Positions 1 through 8,410 are shown, counted from the first letter of the stretch. The stretch is 64,000 bases of DNA from Urbifossiella limnaea (GCF_007747215.1 NZ_CP036273.1:992001-1056000), one strand, 5' to 3'. The notes: a model not told the origin generated them from the letters alone. Numbers and translations are program-made.

Positions 1-1689
1 CCCGCGACCGCCGGCGAGGCGCCGGCCGCGACCGCGACCGCGACCGCGACCGCGCTGCTGGCGGACGACGACGCGGCGTACCTGGACCAGGTGTGCCTGA
101 TGTTCCGCAACTCGAAGGCGACGGCCGTGGAGCACGGCTACTTCGCCGCGGACAAGGACGCCGACAAGCGGAAGAAGGTGGCCCGCTGGCTGATCGACGG
201 CCCGACCGCCCCAGCGACCGCCGCGCGGACGGTCACGCTCGGCGCCGACGGGGCACAGCCGTTCTTCACCGACGCGTTCGACCGGGTGGTGGTGTGGGAC
301 GCGGACACGGCGAAGCCGGCCGGGGTGCAGGCCCACCCCGTGGTGCAGTGGGCCGACCTGGCCCGGTTCATCGACGTGCAGAAGGGCGCCCGCGAGGAGC
401 GCCGCGTCGAGGTCGTCGTGCCGGGTGACAAGGACGCCAAGCCCGCGGCCCCGGGCGAGCCGGTGCGGGTGAAGGTGGTGGTGGCGACCGACGACGGGAA
501 GGGCGGGGTGAAGTACACGGTGGAGGAGCGGCTGGCGGTGCCGTCGAAGGCGGCCGAGCCGAAGGCGACGACGGTGCAGGGCTACAAGGTGGAGGTGGTC
601 ACGCCGCCGGGCAAGGCCGGCCCCCCGCAGGCGCTCCTCCGGTGGGTCGGCGACGGCTCCAAGCCCGCCGGGCTACAGTCGCCGGACCAGACGGTCCGGC
701 TGTGGGCGGCCCAGCCGCCGGGCAAGGGCGAGGAGAAGCGGTTCACGATGACATGGGCCACGTCGAAGGACGGGGCCGAGCCGGACGCGGCGTTCCTGCG
801 GCGGGCGGTGACCGAGGCCCGCGGCACCCCGCCGACGGCGCTGGAGGAGCGATACTTCGCGGCCGACCCCGACCCGCGGAAGCGCGAGAAGTTGCTGGAC
901 GCGCTGCTGGCCGACCCGGCCGCGCTCCGCCGCGTCGGCGACGGGTGGAAGCGACGGATGCTCACGCCGCAGCCGCTGACGGCGCCGGCCACCCCGAAGG
1001 AGAAGGTGCTCGAGATCTACCGCGGCTCCGACCTGACGGTGCAGCCGAAGATCGAGGTGGTGCCGTACACGCCGCAGGGAAAGCTGGTGGTGCCCTACGT
1101 CGCCCCGAGCCCGGTGGCGCCGCCGAAGTTTGAGGTGGTGCCGCTGCCGAAGGGGGACGTGCAGCCGTTCCTGTACACGCAGCCGAAGGCGGTCGTGCGC
1201 GACCTGCTGCTGGACGAGAAGGGGAACGTGCCCCAACCCAGGATCGAGGTGCGCGACCTGTTGGTGACGCCGAAGGCGGACGTGGTGAAGCCGAAGGTGG
1301 TAACGCCGCCCGCCCCGCCCGCCCCGCCCGCCCCGCCGAAGGTCGGGGTGCCGGCCCCGCCAAAGGCGGCGCTGCCGAAGGTGGCGCCGCCGGCGCCGGC
1401 CGCCCCGGCGGTCCGGGCGACATCAACCCGGGTTGTGTCGGACAAGTGGGGTCGGCTGGTGGGCGAGCTGATCGCAGCGGGGAAGACGGACGAGCAGATG
1501 CTGGAGTCGCTGTCGCTGGCGGCGGCGGGCCGCCTGCCGACGGAGGTCGAGCGTCGGCTGTCGCTGGCGGTGCTGCCGACGGCGGCCGACCGGGCGGCCG
1601 GTTGGACGGCGGTGGCCCGCGCTTTGGCGGGCCCGCCGACGCCGCCGACGCCGCCCGCCCCGCCACCGCTGCCGCGGTCGCCACAGTAG
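1..1689 (+). CDS. Secreted DUF1549-like protein, 5' partial
   Basis: The frame is open from base 1, so the start lies outside the window; the GTG at 91 is internal. The visible 562 residues hold two segments resembling the helical core of planctomycete DUF1549 proteins: YLDQV...AADKDADKRKKVARWL near the left edge and FLRRAV...AADPDPRKREKLLDALL around 780-930. A third, related segment (TDEQMLESLSLAAAGRLPT) is near the C terminus. Between them is a long Pro/Lys/Val-rich low-complexity stretch (about 970-1420) with repeated IEVV and PPAP units. DUF1549 proteins usually pair with DUF1553 and DUF1501 proteins and are exported, but their function is not established. No downstream partner is present; the next feature is tRNA-Phe. 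Family assignment is by motif resemblance only. Confidence 0.6.
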   Translation, partial: PATAGEAPAATATATATALLADDDAAYLDQVCLMFRNSKATAVEHGYFAADKDADKRKKVARWLIDGPTAPATAARTVTLGADGAQPFFTDAFDRVVVWDADTAKPAGVQAHPVVQWADLARFIDVQKGAREERRVEVVVPGDKDAKPAAPGEPVRVKVVVATDDGKGGVKYTVEERLAVPSKAAEPKATTVQGYKVEVVTPPGKAGPPQALLRWVGDGSKPAGLQSPDQTVRLWAAQPPGKGEEKRFTMTWATSKDGAEPDAAFLRRAVTEARGTPPTALEERYFAADPDPRKREKLLDALLADPAALRRVGDGWKRRMLTPQPLTAPATPKEKVLEIYRGSDLTVQPKIEVVPYTPQGKLVVPYVAPSPVAPPKFEVVPLPKGDVQPFLYTQPKAVVRDLLLDEKGNVPQPRIEVRDLLVTPKADVVKPKVVTPPAPPAPPAPPKVGVPAPPKAALPKVAPPAPAAPAVRATSTRVVSDKWGRLVGELIAAGKTDEQMLESLSLAAAGRLPTEVERRLSLAVLPTAADRAAGWTAVARALAGPPTPPTPPAPPPLPRSPQ

Positions 1690-1750
1690 GGTGGTGCGTG
1701 CCCCGCCGGCGGGTTGACGACGGCCTGCGGGGCGGTATAACAGGAGTGCG

Positions 1751-1823
1751 GGGCAGTTAGCTCAGTTGGTAGAGCGAGCGACTGAAAATCGCTAGGTCCC
1801 CAGTTCAACCCTGGGACTGCCCA
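1751..1823 (+). tRNA. tRNA-Phe (anticodon GAA)
   Basis: A 73-nt cloverleaf can be drawn by eye. The 7-bp acceptor stem GGGCAGT pairs with ACTGCCC, followed by discriminator A1823. The D arm contains AGCTCAGTTGGTAGAGC. The anticodon stem AGCGA/TCGCT encloses loop CTGAAAA with GAA at 1784-1786, and the T arm contains GTTCAACC. CCA is not encoded. An integrase gene begins 130 bp downstream, making this tRNA a probable chromosomal attachment site. Confidence 0.95.
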
Positions 1824-1901
1824 CTCTGGGAAAGCAAGGGTTTCGAGAGACTCCGGTTTCCCGAGAACACCCGCCGGTACAGAATCGCGGTACGGAATGA
1901 T

Positions 1902-1952
1902 GCCTCCGAGGCCGTGACGGGTTACAACCGTCACCAACCCGGAGGCTTTTTC
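1902..1952 (+). promoter_or_regulatory. Terminator-like leader hairpin that buries the integrase RBS
   Basis: An outer 7-bp stem GCCTCCG (1902-1908) pairs with CGGAGGC (1940-1946). An inner 7-bp hairpin GTGACGG (1914-1920) pairs with CCGTCAC (1928-1934). The outer 3' arm runs directly into TTTTT, as in an intrinsic terminator. It also contains GGAGG (1941-1945), the only good Shine-Dalgarno for the integrase ATG at 1953. The structure could end readthrough from the tRNA side or hide the RBS. The pairing is visible; the regulatory role is inferred. Confidence 0.6.
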
Positions 1953-3110
1953 ATGGCCCGCACCCCGAAGCCCTGGTATCGCGAGGACCGGCAGGCTTAC
2001 TTCGTCACGATCCGCGGCACCCGGCACAACCTCGGCCCCGACAAGAAGGACGCCCTCCGCCGCTTCCACGAGTTGATGGCGGCCGACGAGGCTCCCGTTC
2101 CCCCTCCGCCCGAGTCGGCCGCGCGGCTCACTGTCGGCCAGGTCTTCGAAAAGTACCTCGACTGGTGCCAGCAGCACCGCGCCCCCCGCACCTACGAGTG
2201 GGCGCGAGGCCACATCCAGGGGTTCTGCGACCACCTCCGCACCGCCTCGACCCTGCCCGCCCGCGACCTCCGGCCGTTCCAAGTCGTCGAGTTCGTCGAT
2301 TCCAAGAAGACCTGGGGGCCGAACCAGAAGCGCGGGGCCATCGTCGCCCTGACCCGGCCGTTCAACTGGGCGTCCAAGCTCGGCTACATCGAGACCAGCC
2401 CCGTGCGGGGGATCGAGAAGCCCCAAGCCGAGAAGCGGGACAGCCGGATGACGCCCGGCGACTTCGAGCGGCTCGTCGGGTTCGTGAAGGACCAGCCGTT
2501 CCGCGACCTGCTCACCTTCGCCTATGAGGCGGGCTGCCGTCCCCAGGAAGCCCGGAAGATCGAGGCCCGACACCTGCAACTCGACCGGTATCGGGTCGAA
2601 ATCCCCCCGCCGGAGGCGAAGGGGAAGCGCCGGTGGCGGGTCATCTACTTGTCCGCCAAGGCGGCCGAGATCGTCGCCCGGCTCGCGGCCGAACGCCCGG
2701 AGGGGCCCCTGTTCCTCAACGTGGACGGCAACCCGTGGAAGGCCCAGGCCGTCGTCTGCCGGTTCCAGCGGCTGCTCGTCAAGCTCGCCGGGGCGGTGGA
2801 AGCACTGCCCCCGCTGCCCAGATTCGACCGGCGGCGGTACAAGGACCCGCTGGAACTCGCCCAGGCGCGGAAGGACCACCAGGCGAAGGTCGTGGCGCTG
2901 CGGAGGAAGCGGGCGAAGCTGGCGCGGGAGGGGGACACCCGGTTCGCCATGTACGACATCCGCCACTGCTTCGCCACGCGGAAGCTGAAGGAGGGGCACG
3001 ACCCGATCACCGTGGCTGCGCTGCTCGGCCACAAGGACGGGTCGATGCTGTGTAAGCATTACGAGGAGCTGTCGCGGGATGGGGACCACCTGCGGCAGGC
3101 GGTCAGCTGA
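1953..3110 (+). CDS. Tyrosine-family site-specific integrase
   Basis: This 385-residue phage-type integrase would cut and rejoin DNA at att sites. ATG 1953 is chosen over the upstream GTG at 1914 because GGAGG lies 7 bases before it and the protein then starts MARTPKPWYRE, a usual arm-binding-type N terminus. Catalytic signatures are present in order: the first Arg in YEAGCRPQEARKIE (about residue 195), the HxxR-type box as YDIRHCFAT (about 332), and LLGHKDGSMLCKHYEEL with the distal His and nucleophilic Tyr (about 358-372). The core-binding domain spans roughly 60-150. The gene sits 130 bp after tRNA-Phe in the same direction, the classic arrangement for an element integrated at a tRNA 3' end. 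It overlaps the convergent excisionase-like gene by 8 bp. Sure of family; activity unknown. Confidence 0.92.
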   Translation: MARTPKPWYREDRQAYFVTIRGTRHNLGPDKKDALRRFHELMAADEAPVPPPPESAARLTVGQVFEKYLDWCQQHRAPRTYEWARGHIQGFCDHLRTASTLPARDLRPFQVVEFVDSKKTWGPNQKRGAIVALTRPFNWASKLGYIETSPVRGIEKPQAEKRDSRMTPGDFERLVGFVKDQPFRDLLTFAYEAGCRPQEARKIEARHLQLDRYRVEIPPPEAKGKRRWRVIYLSAKAAEIVARLAAERPEGPLFLNVDGNPWKAQAVVCRFQRLLVKLAGAVEALPPLPRFDRRRYKDPLELAQARKDHQAKVVALRRKRAKLAREGDTRFAMYDIRHCFATRKLKEGHDPITVAALLGHKDGSMLCKHYEELSRDGDHLRQAVS

Positions 3111-3342
3111 GGCGGAGGTGCCGATACACCGATTTTGGCGGAGCTGGAGTCTGTCTGGGCTCAAGCCCCTTTCGCTCGACCCGGAACGTCGCCAGTAGCG
3201 CGTCCAAGTCGGCGAGATCGACTACGATCTTTCCACGCCTCAGCCCGAGGCGGTAGTGGGCGAGTTGGCCCGTCTTGATCCAGCCACGGACGACCGACTC
3301 GCACACACCCGCACGCTTCGCACAATCCTTGACGCTCAGCAC
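3103..3342 (-). CDS. Excisionase-like small helix-turn-helix protein
   Basis: This 79-residue basic protein begins MLSVKDCAKRAGVCESVVR and continues GWIKTGQLAHYRLGLRRGKI. That is the helix-turn-helix plus wing pattern of MerR/Xis-type DNA-binding proteins (HTH_17). The GTG start at 3342 is preceded by AGGGGG on the minus strand. The gene converges on the integrase and overlaps its stop by 8 bp. Small HTH proteins beside tyrosine integrases commonly act as directionality factors bending DNA at att sites, which is the likely job here. It could also be a simple repressor of the element. Confidence 0.7.
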   Translation of the reverse strand: MLSVKDCAKRAGVCESVVRGWIKTGQLAHYRLGLRRGKIVVDLADLDALLATFRVERKGLEPRQTPAPPKSVYRHLRLS

Positions 3343-3861
3343 GTGCGTCCCCCTGCCGAGGGCAGGCGGATGGCAACCAGTACCGCGGCACCCGGTCTCC
3401 GATGCTCGCGAGTGGCTTGCCCGAACGTGCCGGGCGTGGGTTCAGGGGGTGCAGGCGGATAGTAGCCGTGGACACAGAAGGCCGGATCACGATCCAGTAC
3501 GACGGGGAGTCGGCGATGGTCGCAGGAGACAAGTGAGGTCCGCCTCGTCGCGCTTCCACACTTCAATGGTTCCCAGGTTGCTTGCTGGTGAGTGTGCGGC
3601 CACGGAACCGAGTCGGAACCCACCCCGTGGGTCGACGGGAGGGGCATTCGCGGCTTCCCCCTGGAGTGTGAGGAACGTGCGCCGGACTCCGCCTCCTGTT
3701 CCGGCACATCCGGACACCCGAAGGGAGGAGCCGACGCGAGTTCCAGAGTAACGTTGAGTCCTCGAAATAAGGTTGCAGGAAAGATTGCAGGTGCGATGAT
3801 CCCGTTGCGACGAGGGCGCGCGGCACCTGCGGTCGTCCGACCGTGGTCGCGGAGACCGAAC
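3343..3861. other. Intergenic stretch without a recognisable gene
   Basis: About 520 bp lie between the divergently read excisionase-like gene and the winged-helix gene. Open frames cross it on both strands but none has a convincing RBS or family resemblance. The only local pattern noticed is a short direct repeat (GTTGCAGG/ATTGCAGG near 3772-3790). It presumably carries promoters for both flanking genes, but no clear -35/-10 pair was found. Confidence 0.4.
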
Positions 3862-4935
3862 ATGGTCCAGCATTTCCCGTTGGCCTGGGAAGCGTACGTC
3901 GCAGGCCACCACGGCTCGGTGTTCGGGGCCTGGATGGATTCCGCCTGGGAGGAGGCCACGCTGGGCCTTCCACCGGCCCGCGGTCGCCCGGCTGGTTGCC
4001 CCGGCTTCGCGGAGATGGACTTGGCCCTCCGGCGGTTGGCTGTCGCCAAGGTCGTCGAGGCCGCCGTCCTCGTCGAGGTCCACCGGGCGATCGACGCAGT
4101 CCGCCGGTACGCGCGCCGACTGCTCCGGGCGTGGCGGGCGGCCGACCTCTACACCGTCCGGCGGGCCTACGCCCGCGGCTTCAGGTGGGCCGAGGTTCTC
4201 GGCGAATTGGGTGCGGGACTGCTCGCCCCGCACGCGGGGTCGCTCGGCTGGATCGTGCTCGGGGCCGCGGTCGGCCGCTGCCGAAGAGCCTGCCGTAACG
4301 CCGCGGCGGGTGGCGTGCTGCCCGACGGGTCGGGCGGGGAGGTACTCGACGAGGTGAGAGGGGCGGTCGGGCGTTTGGCAAACGCCTCGACCAGAGCGGT
4401 ACTTCAGCCGCTGCTTGCGCTCGCGCCACCGGAGCACGACCGGGGGCCGCACCCGCTCGAAGAAGCTCGCTACGTGCATCACCTCCACCTCGCTATTGCC
4501 AGTGCCGACGTGGCAGTTTTGTCGGCCCTACGGGGCGTGACGGCGCCTCTCCCCGTGCTGGCCCTGGACGCCGAACGGCTCGTTTTCCACGGCCGGGAGT
4601 TTCGCCTGTCCGACATCCCCCGCACCCAGGCCGCCGCCCTCTGGGTGCTCGCGGAGAGCGCGGGTCGGCCGGTGCCTCGGGCGGTGATACGGTCGGAGGG
4701 CCGGATTCAGACGCCTGAGAACCGGCTGGAGGAGATCATGTCGCGCCTCCGGCGGCAACTCGCCTTACTCGTGGGCCGGGAGCCGCCGGTTGCGGGCGTG
4801 GGCCCGAAGGAGATCCGGGAGATCATCCGCGGCGAGCGGGGGCCAAGCCCCCACCAGGGCCCGTACATCCTCCGCCTGTCCCCAGAGTCCGTCCGGGTGA
4901 CTCTCCCCCGGCCGGCGTGGATGCGGCGACCCTGA
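3862..4935 (+). CDS. Winged-helix domain protein of unknown role
   Basis: The product is about 357 residues from ATG 3862 (GGAG at 3851-3854). An in-frame ATG at 3796 and an earlier start at 3592 are possible, but the extra residues read like translated noncoding DNA. The first 230 residues are Ala/Arg-rich and helical with no family I recognise. Residues about 240-320 (LVFHGREFRLSD...TQAAALWVLAE...PVPRAVI...ENRLEEIMSRLRRQL) resemble an OmpR/PhoB-type winged helix: a short beta start, a helix, then a recognition helix of the NRLEEIMSRLRRQL kind. Such domains usually sit after a receiver or sensory domain; here the N-terminal part has no visible receiver Asp pocket. Its position inside the tRNA-Phe element suggests a regulator of the element or of a cargo gene. 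Confidence 0.6.
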   Translation: MVQHFPLAWEAYVAGHHGSVFGAWMDSAWEEATLGLPPARGRPAGCPGFAEMDLALRRLAVAKVVEAAVLVEVHRAIDAVRRYARRLLRAWRAADLYTVRRAYARGFRWAEVLGELGAGLLAPHAGSLGWIVLGAAVGRCRRACRNAAAGGVLPDGSGGEVLDEVRGAVGRLANASTRAVLQPLLALAPPEHDRGPHPLEEARYVHHLHLAIASADVAVLSALRGVTAPLPVLALDAERLVFHGREFRLSDIPRTQAAALWVLAESAGRPVPRAVIRSEGRIQTPENRLEEIMSRLRRQLALLVGREPPVAGVGPKEIREIIRGERGPSPHQGPYILRLSPESVRVTLPRPAWMRRP

Positions 4936-4941
4936 CGAAGC

Positions 4942-4960
4942 CTAGCCCGGATATTTCACC
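4942..4960 (+). repeat. Left terminal repeat of IS1380 element with CTAG
   Basis: CTAGCCCGGATATTTCACC is the exact reverse complement of 6553-6571. The outer CTAG is self-complementary, so it can be read either as a 4-bp target duplication (repeat then starts at 4946) or as the outer part of a 19-bp inverted repeat. Confidence 0.9.
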
Positions 4961-6567
4961 AGTCGTGGTTGCTCGGTCTGTTGTGAGCCGGCGTGCGGCG
5001 TTTGTCCGGCGTCGGCCGCGCGGAGGCGCTCGAAGACGACGTTCCCCCTGACCCCCACCGCGGTGGAGGGGCGACGCCTCTCGAGTTGTCACCCGGCTAC
5101 GTGCTGTCGTCGGCCCGCCGACGGGATTGCAGTTGCCTCGCCACCCGGACGAAGAGCGCTTGCCACACGTAACTCCGGGCGAACCGGACCACGAGCCGTC
5201 GCACGCTCGTCACCACCAGCGCGGCGACGCGGAACAGCCGCAGCCGAATGGTCCCGACCTCGGCCTTCTCCAGTTCGGTGCCGACCAGCGCGGTGCGGCG
5301 GATGTGCTCGACCAGCACGTAGGCCGCGGCCGCCATCAGCACCCGGAACGTGTTCGCCAGGAACGCGTGGCAACTCGTGCGGTCGGCGAACAGCCCGAGT
5401 TGCTGTTCCTTGATGCGGTTCTCCATGTCACCGCGGGCGCAGTAGACCTCCTCGTACAGCGTCCGGGCGTCGCCGGCCAGGTTGGTGACCACGTACCGTG
5501 GGTTCGACTTGCCCGCGTCGCTGCCGCGTAAATGCTCGGCCTTGACGATGACGCGGCGGGGTCGGTCCCAGGTTCCGGCGGCATAGCTGAGGGTGCCGAA
5601 GAAGCGGTGGCTCCGGCCGTCCAGGCGATGGGCCTCGGCCACCCAGCCCAGCCATTCCTGCGATTCCCGTTCCAGCACGGCGTTGCGGGCCAGGCCGAAC
5701 AGGTAGCGGACGTCGTGCGAATCGCACCACCGCATCAGCCGCCAGCGGCCGAACCCGCTGTCGCCGCGGATGAGGACCTTCACGCCCGGCCACGCCTGCC
5801 GCAGCCGCGTCACCAGCAGCTTGAGGATGGCGCGGGCGTGGTGGTCGGCCCCGATGTTGGCCGGCCTCAGGTAGGCCACCAGCAGCCGCGAGCCGCAGGT
5901 GACGTACAGGGGCAGGAAGCAGTAGGCGTCGTAGTAGCCGTGGAAGAAGTGCTGCTCCTGCCGGCCGTGGATGGGGTCGTCGGTGGCGTCGATGTCGAGG
6001 GTGAGTTCGGCGGGCGGGGCGTCGAACGAGGCGACGAACTGGTCGACGAGGACGGCGGCGAGGCGGACGAGGTCGCGGCGGGTGATGCGGTTCTCGAGCC
6101 GGCACAGGGTGGGTGGCGAGGCGAGGTCGGCGGAGCCCTCGACGTCGGGGTGATCGGCGGCGGCCTGCCAGAGGGGGTCGTGTCGGAGGTGCTGGTGGTC
6201 GTTGAGGTCTTCGTAGCCGGCGGCGAGTCCGAACAGCCGCTGGGCGAGGAGGGTGGCCTGGGGGTGTTCGATGCGTTCGGGTGCGCGGGGGTCGTCGATG
6301 GCGGCGTCGAGCGCGGCCACCAGCCCGAGCTGGCGGTCGGCTTCGCGGAGGAGCACGAGCCCGGCGTCGGAGGTGAGGTGCCCGGCGGAGAACTCGGCGA
6401 CGAGTTTGCGGCCGTGGACGCTGGTAAAGGAGACGGGTGCTGTGGTACGGTGTGTCACGGCGGTGGCTGGGGGCGAGGGAGGGAAAGTGGTGTGGTAACT
6501 CCTTCCCCTACCAAACCTTCAGCCACCGCGCTACTCGAATGGACTCCATGCCGGTGAAATATCCGGG
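4946..6567 (-). mobile_element. Complete IS1380-family insertion sequence
   Basis: This 1,622-bp element is bounded by perfect 15-bp inverted repeats (CCCGGATATTTCACC) with CTAG on both outer sides. It holds one long minus-strand transposase gene that is intact. The insertion lies just after the stop of the winged-helix gene. Intact gene, perfect ends and matching flanks indicate a recent insertion. IS1380 elements usually make 4-5 bp duplications, consistent with CTAG. Confidence 0.9.
5097..6458 (-). CDS. IS1380-family transposase
   Basis: The transposase has 453 residues and is intact. The GTG start at 6458 gives MTHRTTAPVSFTSVHGRKL; no strong RBS is visible. Family features: N-terminal AGHLTSDAGLVLLREADRQLGL, the LFGLAAGYEDLNDHQHLR block, and a DDE catalytic set seen as LDIDATDDPIHG (first Asp), LIRGDSGFGRW (second Asp) and YCARGDMENRIKEQQ (Glu). 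The typical helical C terminus after RRLVVRFARSYVW follows. Length matches usual IS1380 transposases. It catalyses cut-and-paste movement of the surrounding element. No frameshift or internal stop was found. Confidence 0.95.
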   Translation of the reverse strand: MTHRTTAPVSFTSVHGRKLVAEFSAGHLTSDAGLVLLREADRQLGLVAALDAAIDDPRAPERIEHPQATLLAQRLFGLAAGYEDLNDHQHLRHDPLWQAAADHPDVEGSADLASPPTLCRLENRITRRDLVRLAAVLVDQFVASFDAPPAELTLDIDATDDPIHGRQEQHFFHGYYDAYCFLPLYVTCGSRLLVAYLRPANIGADHHARAILKLLVTRLRQAWPGVKVLIRGDSGFGRWRLMRWCDSHDVRYLFGLARNAVLERESQEWLGWVAEAHRLDGRSHRFFGTLSYAAGTWDRPRRVIVKAEHLRGSDAGKSNPRYVVTNLAGDARTLYEEVYCARGDMENRIKEQQLGLFADRTSCHAFLANTFRVLMAAAAYVLVEHIRRTALVGTELEKAEVGTIRLRLFRVAALVVTSVRRLVVRFARSYVWQALFVRVARQLQSRRRADDST

Positions 6568-6571
6568 CTAG
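6553..6571 (-). repeat. Right terminal repeat of IS1380 element with CTAG
   Basis: GGTGAAATATCCGGGCTAG mirrors 4942-4960 exactly. A short unrelated hairpin (CAGCCCG 6593-6599 with CGGGCTG 6607-6613) lies just outside. Confidence 0.9.
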
Positions 6572-7540
6572 CCGCCTTGCTTGCGCCTGCGTCAGCCCGA
6601 GTAATCCGGGCTGCTCGATCGTTGGAGGCGCCTCCACTTTATCGGCATCTTTGGTGTAGACCGCGTCACCGCGCCCCGGGCCGTGCCGGGTTCGTCGGAC
6701 GGTTCACCGATGTCGTTGTCAAGTAAGACTACGTCGAAGGCGACGGGGCGCTCGAGAGCGCCGCCGGCCTGACGGCAGCGCGGGGCCAGGTCGCGTGAGT
6801 CGACCGCGGCTGATGACTGTGAATCGGGTACCGACTGATCCGGCCGCGCGAGTGGCGATGACGACGGACATCGCCGGCGGCTAACGGGTATCAGTCGCAG
6901 GTGTCCTGGGCCTCGACCGCGGGCGGGAGCGCGGCGCTCTACCCCATCATTCCGATCGAACCGTTCTCGGGCCTCGTGCAGCGCGCGATGTGTCGACTGA
7001 CCAACGTCCGGTACTTCGTTCCCGCCGGGCGCACCTGTTAGATGCACCTGGTGTACGGGTGCCGGGCCGGCCCTCCTGCTGGTGCGCGCTGAGCGGAGCG
7101 TCGACCAACCGACGGATTTCCAGCCTAATAGGGTGAAGCCCCTCGACCGCGCCGGGCGCGACGCCTGACCGGGAGGACGTCAGGCTCTGATTGCCATGGT
7201 GACTCCACTGGGTCGCTCAGCGTCGAGGGTGGCGGCGTGTGCACGGTCGGCGGGCCGGCGCCGTACTCACCCGCCGGGCCGCCGTGGGAGCGTCGGCCGA
7301 GAAAGTTAATACAGAGCACAGAAAGGGCCGACCGCCAGTGACGGCCCTTGATGTGTGTTCCTGTGATAACAGGGAGACATCTATCCTCTAGGATGAGGGT
7401 TCGGTTTCGGAAGTTGCTGGCTGCCAATCATCGGCGGCTTCGACGGTTCAACTGATGACTGACCTGCCTTGGCCGCTGAGGTGCCTCTCTCCGAGCCCGA
7501 AAAGTCCCCCTGGATGCACCAGTGACGCGAGGGTGATCCG
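6572..7540. other. Noncoding or decayed stretch
   Basis: Nearly 1 kb without a supportable gene. Frames here have mixed third-position composition, unlike the strong G/C bias of real genes nearby, and no family resemblance was found. It contains small hairpins at 6593-6613 and 7323-7349 and the short palindrome CTGT-GATA-ACAG at 7361-7372. Given the integrase and IS around it, decayed mobile-element DNA is likely. Confidence 0.5.
7323..7349. terminator. Short intergenic hairpin, possible terminator
   Basis: AAGGGCCG (7323-7330) pairs perfectly with CGGCCCTT (7342-7349) around an 11-nt loop. No long T run follows on either strand, so termination is only one possibility. It lies about 190 bp before the Cys-knuckle gene. 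Confidence 0.3.
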
Positions 7541-8410
7541 ATGGCAGACGTGAGGTTCGTGGTAGCGTCCGTGCCGCGGTCCGCGGCCGCGATGGCGGAG
7601 CGCCAGGCCGTTCTCTGCCGGGTGTCAGGCAAGCGCGAGTTCCAAATCGACGCCGCGGTCGAGGCGGCTGCCAAGGCCGTACTCAGAAGGTGGAGGACCC
7701 GCCTCGCTCAACTGCGCGAGGCGGGGTGGGGGCCGATCCAGGGGTTGAAGTTCCAGTACGCCCGGAATTGCCCCCCGGCGGGCGTAGTCGCGCGCCCGGC
7801 CGACGGCGAACGCAGTTCGGTCCGGCCCTGCGGACTCACCGGCGTCTGCCCCTGGTGCTGGTCGCGGGACCGAGTCCTGGCCACGTTCGACCGGGTCTGG
7901 GAGGTGCTGTTGGCGACTGGCGACGCGCGCGCGGGCGAGGTTCCGGCCGAGCGGCCGAACCGGCTGCTCGTGCGGGTGGTCACCGGGGTCTCGTCGGCCC
8001 GGCTTCCGGGCGAGGCGATGGCGGCGGCTAGCTACCGGATTGACAAGACGGTCCGCACCCGGCGCGGCCTGCTGGTCGGCGGGTACCTCTTGGTCACCGT
8101 CCAGCCACGGCCCTCTGGAGGGTGGTCGTGGTCGATCCGGTCCCTTGTTCTCGCCCCGGCTGGGTACGAGAGCACCCCGGGGTCGGTCGAGGTCGCCCGC
8201 CCGACCCGCCGGACGGTGGCCGCGGCGGTGGCGAAGTTCGCCCGGTACCCGCTCGGCATGATGACCGCCGACCCGGGGCGGACTGCCGAGGTGCTCGACG
8301 CTCGCGGGCCGTTCCGGATGTACCGGGCGTTCGGCGCGTTCAGCCGCAACTCCGCCATCGGTCGCGGCGGTGACGGACGCGCCGAGGACGACGGACCGGC
8401 CGAGAGCTGA
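7541..8410 (+). CDS. Cys-knuckle protein, possibly replication-related
   Basis: A 289-residue protein starting at ATG 7541 with GAGGG about 8 bases upstream. It has a single metal-knuckle-like motif near residue 100 (C-x6-CPWC, as CGLTGVCPWCW). A basic region follows, and the C-terminal block FARYPLGMMTADPGRTAEVLDARGPFRMYRAFGAFSR recalls the ends of plasmid-type replication proteins (arginine-rich, G-x-F/Y after a ladder of aromatic residues). I see no HUH rolling-circle His pair and no clear catalytic Tyr, so a Rep assignment is tentative. It sits in the tRNA-Phe element region, 190 bp before a group II intron read in the opposite direction. An unrecognised protein is the safe label. Confidence 0.5.
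   Translation: MADVRFVVASVPRSAAAMAERQAVLCRVSGKREFQIDAAVEAAAKAVLRRWRTRLAQLREAGWGPIQGLKFQYARNCPPAGVVARPADGERSSVRPCGLTGVCPWCWSRDRVLATFDRVWEVLLATGDARAGEVPAERPNRLLVRVVTGVSSARLPGEAMAAASYRIDKTVRTRRGLLVGGYLLVTVQPRPSGGWSWSIRSLVLAPAGYESTPGSVEVARPTRRTVAAAVAKFARYPLGMMTADPGRTAEVLDARGPFRMYRAFGAFSRNSAIGRGGDGRAEDDGPAES

Noticed and set aside
1795-1823. Direct repeat of the tRNA-Phe 3' end as attR
   Set aside because: Looked for through the window by eye; no convincing second copy was found.
1095-3164. 689-codon minus-strand frame over the first gene and integrase
   Set aside because: Mirror frame of high-GC genes; composition follows the plus-strand codons and no family motif is present.
6592-7047. Minus-strand frame of 151 codons
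   Set aside because: No RBS, mixed third-position composition, no family.
7125-7427. Small minus-strand frame with LILEDRCLPVIT, like the LEDRxxP export motif
   Set aside because: The motif is short, the rest is not gene-like and the frame ends after 100 codons; probably chance.
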